10,916 nucleotides of DNA, taken from contig JASIBJ010000749.1 of assembly GCA_030045215.1 (NCBI GenBank), positions 1 to 10,916 of the forward strand, given 5' to 3'. This document shows positions 5,493-10,916 of this stretch, piece by piece. A program made the position numbers and the translations under genes. Each line of letters opens with the position of its first letter. Position 1 is the first letter of the stretch. This stretch comes from Streptosporangiaceae bacterium (GTDB lineage Bacteria; Actinomycetota; Actinomycetes; Streptosporangiales; Streptosporangiaceae). The notes under the pieces were generated by a model. That model had not been told where the DNA came from. It saw only the letters and a program-made list of their open reading frames with translations, and made no database searches.

Positions 5493-7133
5493 CTAGCTCC
5501 GCGGACCTGGTCCCGCGGCTTGCCGCGGGACCAGGTCCGCCGCCATCTGTGCCTGCGCGTAGCGGCGCGCCCACGGGTAATCGGCCTTTCCCGCGGCCGT
5601 CCGGCCGATCTCCTCGACCAGCCAGACCGACCTGGGCACTTTGTAGCCGGCGATCTGGGTCCGCAGGTGCGCGTCAAGCTCGGCCAGGTCCACGTCGTGG
5701 CCGGCCCGGGGCTGCACCAGAGCCGCGACCCGCTGTCCGAGCAGCTCGTCCGGCACGCCGATCACCAGGGCGTCGAACACGGCGGGGAAGGACTTCAGCA
5801 CTCCCTCGACCTCCTCGGGGAACACCTTCTCCCCGCCGGTGTTCACGCACGTGTTGCCCCGGCCGAGCAGCGTGATCGAGCCGTCCTCTTCCACCCGCGC
5901 GAAATCACCGGGCACCGAGTAGCGGACGCCGTCGACCTCGGCGAACAACGCCGCTGTCTTAACCGGGTCCTTGAAGTACCCAAGCGGGATGTGGCCGCCG
6001 CGGGCGATCCGTCCGATGCCGCCCGGGCCGACCGGGCGGTTGTGCTCGTCGATCACGATTGTCGACGGGCCGGCCGTGACCGTCGGTCCCTCGGCCTTCT
6101 TGTTCCCCGCTGACACGTATCCGAGGCCGGTGAAGCCGGTCTCGGACGCGCCGATCGCGTCGGTAATGACGACGTTCGGCAGCAGTTTGAGGTACTGGTC
6201 CTTGACGCTCGGGGAGAACAGGGCGGCGTTGCTGGAGATCGCCAGCACCGACGACAAGTCGTACTGCTCCTGCTGGTAGGCCTCGATCAGCGGTCTGGCC
6301 ATCGCGTCGCCGGTGATCATGACCACGTTGACCTTGTGGCGCTGCACTGCGCGCCAGACGTCGTGCGGATCGAACTGCGGCACGAACACCACGGTGTCCC
6401 CGCCGAACAATCCCGGCAGCGTCCCCCACTGCGCGCTGCCGTGGATGAGCGGCGCGGTGGCCAGCCTGACCATTCCAGCCGGCCCGGTGGTTCCACGGCG
6501 GATCTGTTCCCACTCGTCGGCCAGCCGCTCGCCGGTGGTGAAGTCGATACCGCCGCCCAGGGTCCGCCAGACATCCTCGTGCCGCCAGACCACGCCCTTG
6601 GGGTATCCCGTCGTGCCGCCGGTGTAGAGCATGTAGATGTCATCGGCGCTGCGCGGGCCGAAGTCGCGCTCGGCCGACAAGCCCGCTAGTGCGGTCCCGA
6701 AGTTGGCCGCTCCTGCCGGCAGCGCGGTGCCGCTTCCGTCCTCGATCGCCAGCACGGCCGACAGGCCGGGCTGGCCGGGGAGGATCGCCGCGACGCGATC
6801 GCTGAACTTGCGGTCGTAGACCAGGCCAGTGAGCTCGGCCTCGTCAAAGAGGTACCGCAACTCGGCTTCGACGTAGCGGTAGTTGACGTTGACCGGGATC
6901 GCGCGGAGCTTATAGCAGGCCAGGAACGTCGCGAGGAGCTCGATCGAGTTCCGCCCGTACGCGCCCACATGATCATGAGGACCGACCCCCGCGTCGGCGA
7001 GATAGTGCGCGAGCCGGTTGCTGAGCGCCTCAAGCTCGCGGTAGGTCACCTGGTTGTCGTCACAGGCAATCGCCAGACGATCGGGAACGGCGTCAACGGC
7101 GTGCTCGAAAAGGTCAGCGATGTTCAGCGCCAT
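5493..7133 (-). CDS. fadD19: FadD19-like steroid-24-oyl-CoA ligase
   Basis: ATP-dependent acyl-CoA synthetase of the ANL superfamily, 546 residues. It would activate a sterol side-chain carboxylate (C24) to its CoA thioester through an acyl-AMP. Visible motifs: P-loop YTGGTTGYPKG (170-180), SETG (330-333), PGDFARVEEDG (408-418), GRGNTCVNTGGEKVFPEEVE (424-443) and the C-terminal catalytic lysine in TAAGKADYPWA (Lys516). The N-terminus MALNIADLFEHAVDAVPDR, RYVEAELRYLF and WRHEDVWR closely recall mycobacterial FadD19 (Rv3515c), which is needed for C24-branched sterol side chains in Rhodococcus. The ATG at 7133 matches that N-terminus; an in-frame upstream start would cross the operator. There is no Shine-Dalgarno, and a leaderless promoter is proposed at 7141-7169. 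The last residues are encoded by a perfect palindrome (5501-5540). The gene is divergent from echA19. Confidence 0.88.
   Translation of the reverse strand: MALNIADLFEHAVDAVPDRLAIACDDNQVTYRELEALSNRLAHYLADAGVGPHDHVGAYGRNSIELLATFLACYKLRAIPVNVNYRYVEAELRYLFDEAELTGLVYDRKFSDRVAAILPGQPGLSAVLAIEDGSGTALPAGAANFGTALAGLSAERDFGPRSADDIYMLYTGGTTGYPKGVVWRHEDVWRTLGGGIDFTTGERLADEWEQIRRGTTGPAGMVRLATAPLIHGSAQWGTLPGLFGGDTVVFVPQFDPHDVWRAVQRHKVNVVMITGDAMARPLIEAYQQEQYDLSSVLAISSNAALFSPSVKDQYLKLLPNVVITDAIGASETGFTGLGYVSAGNKKAEGPTVTAGPSTIVIDEHNRPVGPGGIGRIARGGHIPLGYFKDPVKTAALFAEVDGVRYSVPGDFARVEEDGSITLLGRGNTCVNTGGEKVFPEEVEGVLKSFPAVFDALVIGVPDELLGQRVAALVQPRAGHDVDLAELDAHLRTQIAGYKVPRSVWLVEEIGRTAAGKADYPWARRYAQAQMAADLVPRQAAGPGPRS
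5501..5540. repeat. Perfect 19-bp palindrome in the 3' end of fadD19
   Basis: The arm GCGGACCTGGTCCCGCGGC (5501-5519) is followed by TT and its exact reverse complement (5522-5540). It covers the last codons of the ligase gene (residues about 532-544) and ends 5 bases before the stop codon at 5493-5495. There is no U-run downstream. Possible roles are a transcription terminator or attenuator before the flavoenzyme gene, an mRNA 3' stabiliser, or a REP-like inserted palindrome that extended the reading frame. Confidence 0.75.
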
Positions 7134-7140
7134 GGGTAAG

Positions 7141-7169
7141 AAACTAGAACGTGTTATCGTTCTGGGCAA
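7141..7169 (-). promoter_or_regulatory. Candidate leaderless promoter of fadD19
   Basis: On the minus strand TTGCCC (7169-7164), a 17-base spacer, TAGTTT (7146-7141, fits TAnnnT) and 7 bases lead directly to the ATG at 7133. That spacing places the transcript start at the start codon, which agrees with the absence of a Shine-Dalgarno. The KstR-like operator fills most of the spacer and overlaps the -10 box, so a bound repressor would block it. Confidence 0.45.
7145..7158. promoter_or_regulatory. KstR-like operator in the fadD19/echA19 divergent promoter
   Basis: TAGAACGTGTTATC matches the published KstR core TNNAACNNGTTNNA at seven of eight fixed positions; the final A is C. The wider arms AACTAGAAC (7142-7150) and GTTATCGTT (7153-7161) are complementary at seven of nine positions. 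It lies 11 bases from the fadD19 start and 40 bases from the echA19 start. KstR sites are known in the same divergent gap in M. tuberculosis. KstR is a TetR-family repressor relieved by steroid-CoA thioesters. The kstR gene itself is not in this window. Confidence 0.7.
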
Positions 7170-7198
7170 CCCCAACCGGCCACCATGGAGGCCTCTCG

Positions 7199-8011
7199 GT
7201 GACCTCAACGAACGCGGAGCCGCGGGAGGAGCCGCACGCGCTGATCGAGCGCCGCGACCACGTGCTCATCGTCACGATGAACCGCCCGCATGCGCGCAAT
7301 GCGCTCAGCGGTCCGATGATGGCGCTGATGCACCAGGCCTGGGATCAGGTGGATGGCGACCCGGATATCCGGGCCTGCGTCCTGACCGGGGCAGGCGGCG
7401 CCTTTTGCGCGGGTGCCGATCTCAAGGCGATGACCGCCACCCATCCCGGCGACAGCTTCCGCGGCGGCGGCATGGACCTCACGATGATCGAGCCGCTGCT
7501 CAAGGGACGCCGCCTGACCAAGCCGCTGATTGCCGCGGTCGAAGGGCCCGCCATTGCCGGCGGCACCGAGATCCTGCAGGCGACTGATATCAGGGTCGCG
7601 GGCCGCAGCGCGAAGTTTGGCGTGTCCGAGGCGCGCTGGGGGCTGTTCCCGCTCGGCGGCTCAGCAGTGCGGCTCGTTCGCCAGGTCCCCTACACGCTCG
7701 CGGCCGACATCCTGCTGACCGGGCGGCATATCACCGCGGACGAGGCGCTGCGCATCGGCCTTATCGGGCACGTCGTGGACGACGGTCAGGCCCTGGCCAA
7801 GGCCCTGGAGATCGCGGACATGATCGCTGCGAACGGGCCGCTCGCGGTCCAGGCCATCCTGGCCGCGATCAGGCAGACCGAGGGCATGCCGGAGAACGAG
7901 GCGTTCGCGGTCGAGGCCAAGCTCGGCATGGCCGTTTTCACCAGCGAGGACGCAAAGGAGGGTCCGCGGGCCTTCGCCGAGAAGCGCAAACCGGACTTCC
8001 GCGGCCAATAG
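7199..8011 (+). CDS. echA19: EchA19-like enoyl-CoA hydratase (sterol side chain)
   Basis: Crotonase-fold hydratase, 270 residues. It would add water to a steroid 2,3-enoyl-CoA during beta-oxidation of the sterol side chain. The GTG at 7199 is chosen because GGAGG (7187-7191) lies 7 bases upstream; an in-frame GTG at 7151 falls inside the operator and has no ribosome binding site. The oxyanion-hole segment [10 protein letters not shown] (67-76) and [11 protein letters not shown] (116-126) are present. Both catalytic glutamates of true hydratases are kept: Glu124 in GGTE and Glu144 in [12 protein letters not shown]. Stretches such as [26 protein letters not shown] and the closing [13 protein letters not shown] recall EchA19 (Rv3516) of M. 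tuberculosis. It is divergent from fadD19 with a shared operator. A hairpin follows the stop, then the next operator. Confidence 0.9.
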   Translation: MTSTNAEPREEPHALIERRDHVLIVTMNRPHARNALSGPMMALMHQAWDQVDGDPDIRACVLTGAGGAFCAGADLKAMTATHPGDSFRGGGMDLTMIEPLLKGRRLTKPLIAAVEGPAIAGGTEILQATDIRVAGRSAKFGVSEARWGLFPLGGSAVRLVRQVPYTLAADILLTGRHITADEALRIGLIGHVVDDGQALAKALEIADMIAANGPLAVQAILAAIRQTEGMPENEAFAVEAKLGMAVFTSEDAKEGPRAFAEKRKPDFRGQ

Positions 8012-8015
8012 GCCT

Positions 8016-8039
8016 GCGGGCCCTCCGCCCGGGGGCCGC
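8016..8039 (+). terminator. Possible terminator hairpin after echA19
   Basis: GGCCCTC (8019-8025) pairs with GGGGGCC (8031-8037), including one U-G pair, around a 5-base loop. GC (8016-8017) can add two pairs past a bulge. It starts 4 bases after the echA19 stop and no U-run follows. It would separate echA19 from the downstream DUF35 unit, which has its own operator. Confidence 0.33.
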
Positions 8040-8082
8040 CATCCCAGCGCCGGCTACTGGTCGTGCTGGCGGGCCGGTCATG

Positions 8083-8112
8083 TTGTTAACTCACACTAGA
8101 ACGTGTTTCACT
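8083..8112 (+). promoter_or_regulatory. Weak candidate promoter of the DUF35-ltp4-ltp3 operon
   Basis: TTGTTA (8083-8088) and TTCACT (8107-8112) are 18 bases apart, and 7 bases separate the second from the GTG at 8120. The -10 box is poor (TNNANT, lacks the second-position A). The layout parallels the stronger fadD19 promoter, and the KstR-like site again lies between the two hexamers. Confidence 0.28.
8097..8110. promoter_or_regulatory. KstR-like operator ahead of the DUF35-ltp4-ltp3 operon
   Basis: TAGAACGTGTTTCA matches all eight fixed positions of the KstR core TNNAACNNGTTNNA. The 13-mer ACTAGAACGTGTT (8095-8107) is identical to the one at 7143-7155 in the fadD19/echA19 gap. It ends 9 bases before the GTG start, so a bound repressor would cover the promoter. 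No other copy of this word was noticed in the window. Confidence 0.72.
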
Positions 8113-8119
8113 CTGATCC

Positions 8120-9115
8120 GTGACAAAGCCCGCAACAGAGACTCGCGACGGCCCGCTCAGCGCTCCGCTGGACATCAGCTTCGACTACACCAGGTCGCTG
8201 GGTCCGGTGCTCAGCGAGTTCATGAGCGCCCTCGCCGACCGGCGCATCCTCGGCTCGCGCAGCGCGGATGGGCGGGTGCATGTGCCGCCCGCCGAGTACG
8301 ACCCGGTCACGTTCTCGCCGCCTGAGGGCCTGGTAGCGGTCGGCCCTGAGGGCACGGTCGTGACGTGGTCGTGGCAGCCGCAGCCGCGGGAGGGCCAGCC
8401 GCTTGGCCACCCGTTCGCGTGGGCGCTGATCAAGCTCGATGGGGCGGACACCGGGATGCTGCACGCGGTCGACGTCGGCGCAGCCGGGAAGATGCGCACC
8501 GGGCTACGGGTGCGGCCGCGCTGGGCGGCGCAGCGATCGGGTCACATCCGCGACATCGAGTGCTTCGAGCCGGCCGGAGACGGCTCAGGCGGCGGGACGG
8601 AGGGGGGAGGGACCGAGCCCGTTCCCGCAAAGGAAGCCGTAATCATGATCACGACTCCGATCCGGCTCCACTACCAGCACAGCGCCTCAGCCGAGGAGAG
8701 CCGGTACCTACGCGGCCTGGCGGAGGGCAAGGTCATCGGGCAGCGCTGCCCTGCCTGCGGCAAGGTCTACGTCCCGCCGCGCGGCGCCTGCCCCACCGAC
8801 GGAGTTCCCACGACCACCGATGTCGAATTGCCCGATCACGGCACGGTGACGACCTTCTGCGTGGTTAACGTGCCGTTCCAAGGCCAGCGCGTGCCCACCC
8901 CCTACGTGGCGGCCTCGGTTCTGCTGGACGGCGCGGACATCGCCTTCCAGCACCTGATCCTCGGCTGTGAGCCCTCCGAGGTCCGGATGGGCATGCGGGT
9001 GCGCGCGGTCTGGAAGCCGCGGGATCAGTGGGGGACCACGTCCGAGAACATCAGCCACTTCGAGCCGACCGGGGAACCTGACGCCCCGTATGAGTCCTAT
9101 GCGCATCACCTGTGA
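8120..9115 (+). CDS. Tandem DUF35 / OB-fold protein, aldolase partner
   Basis: Partner protein for thiolase-like aldolases, 331 residues with two OB-fold units. DUF35 proteins bind Ltp-type enzymes and are needed for retro-aldol cleavage of steroid-CoA (shown for Ltp2). The C-terminal unit (about 183-315) has a zinc-ribbon segment, RCPACGKVYVPPRGACPTDG (209-228), with three cysteines; the usual fourth Cys position reads Asp. The N-terminal unit (about 19-152) has the equivalent SRSADGRVHVPPAEYDP with no cysteine. A Gly/Glu-rich linker joins them, and Met176 after it could be an internal start (AGGA at 8631-8634, 10 bases upstream). The GTG at 8120 has no Shine-Dalgarno. Position matches Rv3521, directly before ltp4 and ltp3. 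The next gene starts 18 bases on, so one operon is likely. Confidence 0.85.
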   Translation: MTKPATETRDGPLSAPLDISFDYTRSLGPVLSEFMSALADRRILGSRSADGRVHVPPAEYDPVTFSPPEGLVAVGPEGTVVTWSWQPQPREGQPLGHPFAWALIKLDGADTGMLHAVDVGAAGKMRTGLRVRPRWAAQRSGHIRDIECFEPAGDGSGGGTEGGGTEPVPAKEAVIMITTPIRLHYQHSASAEESRYLRGLAEGKVIGQRCPACGKVYVPPRGACPTDGVPTTTDVELPDHGTVTTFCVVNVPFQGQRVPTPYVAASVLLDGADIAFQHLILGCEPSEVRMGMRVRAVWKPRDQWGTTSENISHFEPTGEPDAPYESYAHHL

Positions 9116-9133
9116 CCGACCGGGAGATACGGC

Positions 9134-10186
9134 GTGACAGACGTCGCTGTGATCGGCTTCGCGGAGGCGCCGAACGTGCGGCGCACCGCCGGCACCACCA
9201 ACGGCGTGGAGATGCTCGTCCCGATCTTCCACGAGGTACTCGCGCAGACCCGCCTGTCCAGGAGCGACATCGCCTTCTGGTGCTCGGGTTCGTCTGACTA
9301 CCTGGCCGGGCGCGCGTTCTCTTTCGTCTCCGCAGTCGATGCGATCGGCGCGTTCCCGCCGGTCATGGAGTCGCACGTGGAGATGGACGGGGCCTTCGCG
9401 CTGTACGAGGCGTGGGTCAAGGTGCTGACCGGCGAGGCGGACGTCGCGCTTGCCTACGGCTTCGGCAAGTCGTCGGCCGGCGACCTGCGGCGAGTGCTCG
9501 CGCTCCAGCTTGACCCCTACACGGTCGCGCCGCTGTGGCCGGACTCGGTATCGATCGCGGCCCTCCAGGCGCGGCTCGGCATCGAGGCGGGCGCGTGGAC
9601 CGAGCAGGAGATGGTCGAGGTCGCAGTCCGCAGCCGGGCCGCCGCCGTCTCCAACCCGGGCGCTCAGCTGTCCGGCGACGTCAGCGCCGGCGACCTGCTC
9701 GCCGAGCCGTACCTGGCCGATCCGCTCCGCGCGCACGACTGCGCGCCGGTGACCGACGGTGCGGCCGTGGTGATCATCGCAGCCGCGGACCGGGCCCGCG
9801 AGCTGTGCCCGCGGCCGGCGTGGATCACCGGGTTCGAGCACCGGATTGACTCGGGCTCACTCGGCTCGCGGGACCTGCTCAGGTCGCCGTCGGCCGCGTC
9901 GGCCGCGTTTGCGGCCGGCGCGGCGGGGGTTGAGGTGGCCGAACTGCATGCACCGTTCACCCATCAGGAGATCGTGCTCAGGGAGGCGATGGGGCTCAAC
10001 GGCGAGGCGCGGATCAGCCCATCCGGCGGCGCGCTGGCGGGCAACCCGATGTTCGCGGCGGGCCTGGCCCGGATCGGCTGGGCGGCCCGCCAGATCATGT
10101 CCGGTGCCGCCGCCAGCGCCCTCGGGCACGCCACCAGCGGCCCCGCGCTGCAGCAGAACCTCGTGTGCGTGATGGAGGCGCGATGA
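9134..10186 (+). CDS. ltp4: Ltp4-like thiolase-fold steroid-CoA aldolase
   Basis: Thiolase-superfamily protein of the SCP2/lipid-transfer type, 350 residues, probably a retro-aldolase acting on C24-branched sterol side-chain CoA. The GTG start has GGGAG (9122-9126) 7 bases upstream. Thiolase landmarks are TDGAAVVII (207-215), LHAPFTHQE (271-279), SPSGGALAGNP (295-305) and GHATSGP (331-337). Hand alignment puts Glu83 (HVEMDGAFAL) where condensing thiolases have the nucleophilic Cys, so Claisen-type thiolysis is unlikely. The length suits the Ltp family. Order after a DUF35 gene and before a second thiolase matches Rv3521-Rv3522-Rv3523, which supports ltp4. Its stop overlaps the next start as ATGA, implying coupled translation and perhaps a complex. 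Confidence 0.83.
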   Translation: MTDVAVIGFAEAPNVRRTAGTTNGVEMLVPIFHEVLAQTRLSRSDIAFWCSGSSDYLAGRAFSFVSAVDAIGAFPPVMESHVEMDGAFALYEAWVKVLTGEADVALAYGFGKSSAGDLRRVLALQLDPYTVAPLWPDSVSIAALQARLGIEAGAWTEQEMVEVAVRSRAAAVSNPGAQLSGDVSAGDLLAEPYLADPLRAHDCAPVTDGAAVVIIAAADRARELCPRPAWITGFEHRIDSGSLGSRDLLRSPSAASAAFAAGAAGVEVAELHAPFTHQEIVLREAMGLNGEARISPSGGALAGNPMFAAGLARIGWAARQIMSGAAASALGHATSGPALQQNLVCVMEAR

Positions 10187-10916
10187 CGGCCGGTGGTTCG
10201 AGGCAGCGCGCCGCGGTGCTCGGCACCGGCCAGACGCACCACCGCAGCAAGCGGCCGGACGTGTCCATCGCCGGCCTGTGCCGCGAGGCGGTCGACCGGG
10301 CGCTCGACGACGCCGGCCTGGAGCTGTCCGACATCGGCGCGGTCGTGGTCGGCAAGGCGCCGGACCTGTTCGAGGGCGTGATGATGCCCGAGCTGTACCT
10401 GGCCGACGCCCTCGGGGCCGTCGGCAAGCCGCTGCTGCGCGTGCACACGGCCGGCTCGGTCGGCGGGGCCACCGGGAACGTCGCGGCCAGCCTGGTTATG
10501 GCCGGCCGGCACCGGCGCGTGCTCGCGGTGGCGTTCGAGAAGCAGTCAGAGTCCAACGCGATGTGGGCGCTGTCGATCATGCCGCCGTTCTCCATACCTC
10601 TGCTGGCCGGCGCGGGCGGTTACTTCGCCCCGCATGTGCGGTCCTACATCCGGCGCAGCGGAGCCCCGACGCACGTCGGCGCGATGGTCGCGGTGAAGGA
10701 CCGGCGCAACGGGGCGCTCAACCCGTACGCGCACCTGCGCCAGCCCCACATCACGCTGGAGTCGGTGCAGGCGTCGCCGATGCTGTGGGACCCGGTCCGC
10801 TATGACGAGACGTGCCCGTCCTCCGACGGCGCGTGCGCCGTCATCATCGGCGACCAGGCCGCGGCCGAGGCGTCGCCGGCCCCGGTGGCCTGGATCAGGG
10901 CCACGTCGATGCGCAC
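10183..10916 (+). CDS. ltp3: Ltp3-like thiolase-fold steroid-CoA aldolase (cut by window end)
   Basis: N-terminal 244 residues of a second SCP2-type thiolase; the frame is open to the last base, so the gene continues past the window. The ATG at 10183 overlaps the ltp4 stop (ATGA) and has GGAGG (10174-10178) 4 bases upstream. The start AAVLGTGQTHH, the segment KPLLRVHTAGSVGGATGN (82-99), LAVAFEKQSESNAMWALS and CPSSDGACAVII (211-222) are typical of Ltp3 proteins. Hand alignment places Gly91 at the usual nucleophilic Cys, again pointing to aldolase rather than beta-ketothiolase chemistry. Ltp3 and Ltp4 are both required for C24-branched sterol side-chain breakdown in Rhodococcus, and the ltp4-ltp3 order is that of Rv3522-Rv3523. 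The C-terminal active-site residues cannot be seen here. Confidence 0.83.
   Translation, partial: MTAGGSRQRAAVLGTGQTHHRSKRPDVSIAGLCREAVDRALDDAGLELSDIGAVVVGKAPDLFEGVMMPELYLADALGAVGKPLLRVHTAGSVGGATGNVAASLVMAGRHRRVLAVAFEKQSESNAMWALSIMPPFSIPLLAGAGGYFAPHVRSYIRRSGAPTHVGAMVAVKDRRNGALNPYAHLRQPHITLESVQASPMLWDPVRYDETCPSSDGACAVIIGDQAAAEASPAPVAWIRATSMR

Noticed and set aside
5493..5540. Calling the 19-bp palindrome an insertion-sequence end or a confirmed terminator
   Set aside because: No transposase or target-site duplication is visible, and there is no U-run; it is listed only as an inverted repeat.
8708..9841. 377-codon minus-strand open frame opposite the DUF35 and ltp4 genes
   Set aside because: Low-complexity Arg/Asp/Gly/Val sequence, antisense to two well-supported genes; no ribosome binding site or domain seen.
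9134..10916. Reading the two thiolase-like genes as ordinary acetyl-CoA acetyltransferases (FadA type)
   Set aside because: The nucleophilic Cys is missing in both and the neighbouring DUF35 protein and order fit Ltp aldolases.
1..10916. tRNA, rRNA, CRISPR array, prophage or transposase genes
   Set aside because: No regularly spaced repeats, tRNA-like cloverleaf, rRNA-like sequence or recombinase/transposase motifs were noticed by eye.

Overview
The window is GC-rich throughout. It uses GTG, TTG and ATG starts, strong GGAGG-type ribosome binding sites, and proteins rich in Ala, Gly, Arg and Val. This points to a filamentous or soil-type actinomycete (Actinomycetota). The right half carries a sterol side-chain catabolic block, known from Mycobacterium, Rhodococcus and other KstR-bearing actinomycetes. 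The exact genus cannot be read from the sequence.

Left half (1-4309), unrelated single genes. A 271-base upstream region precedes a class I SAM methyltransferase with an N-terminal four-cysteine motif (272-1279, +). Convergent to it is a single-pass membrane protein with a Pro/Gly/Ser/Thr-rich tail (1389-2141, -). A 347-base gap with hairpins and a candidate promoter leads to a DUF4232-type lipoprotein (2489-3115, +). An orphan A24 prepilin peptidase (3124-3861, -) ends 8 bases from the lipoprotein stop. It is divergent from a small MmcQ/YjbR-family protein (3959-4309, +).

Right half (4345-10916), one metabolic module. A nitronate-monooxygenase-like flavoenzyme (4345-5448, -) lies downstream of a FadD19-like steroid-CoA ligase (5493-7133, -). 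The ligase is divergent from an EchA19-like enoyl-CoA hydratase (7199-8011, +). Next come a tandem DUF35/OB-fold protein (8120-9115, +), an Ltp4-like thiolase-fold aldolase (9134-10186, +) and an Ltp3-like one (10183 to the window edge, +). Gene content, order and the divergent fadD19/echA19 pair resemble the M. tuberculosis Rv3515c-Rv3516 and Rv3521-Rv3523 region, in a shorter layout.

How the genes fit together: the ligase makes the steroid-24-oyl-CoA thioester, a dehydrogenase from elsewhere introduces the double bond, and EchA19 hydrates it. A DUF35-assisted Ltp aldolase can then release the branched C24 substituent by retro-aldol cleavage. Both promoter regions of the module carry the same 13-mer, ACTAGAACGTGTT, inside a match or near-match to the KstR operator core TNNAACNNGTTNNA, so cholesterol-type regulation is likely. 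Assignments rest on recognised motifs and remembered homologues; no database search was run.
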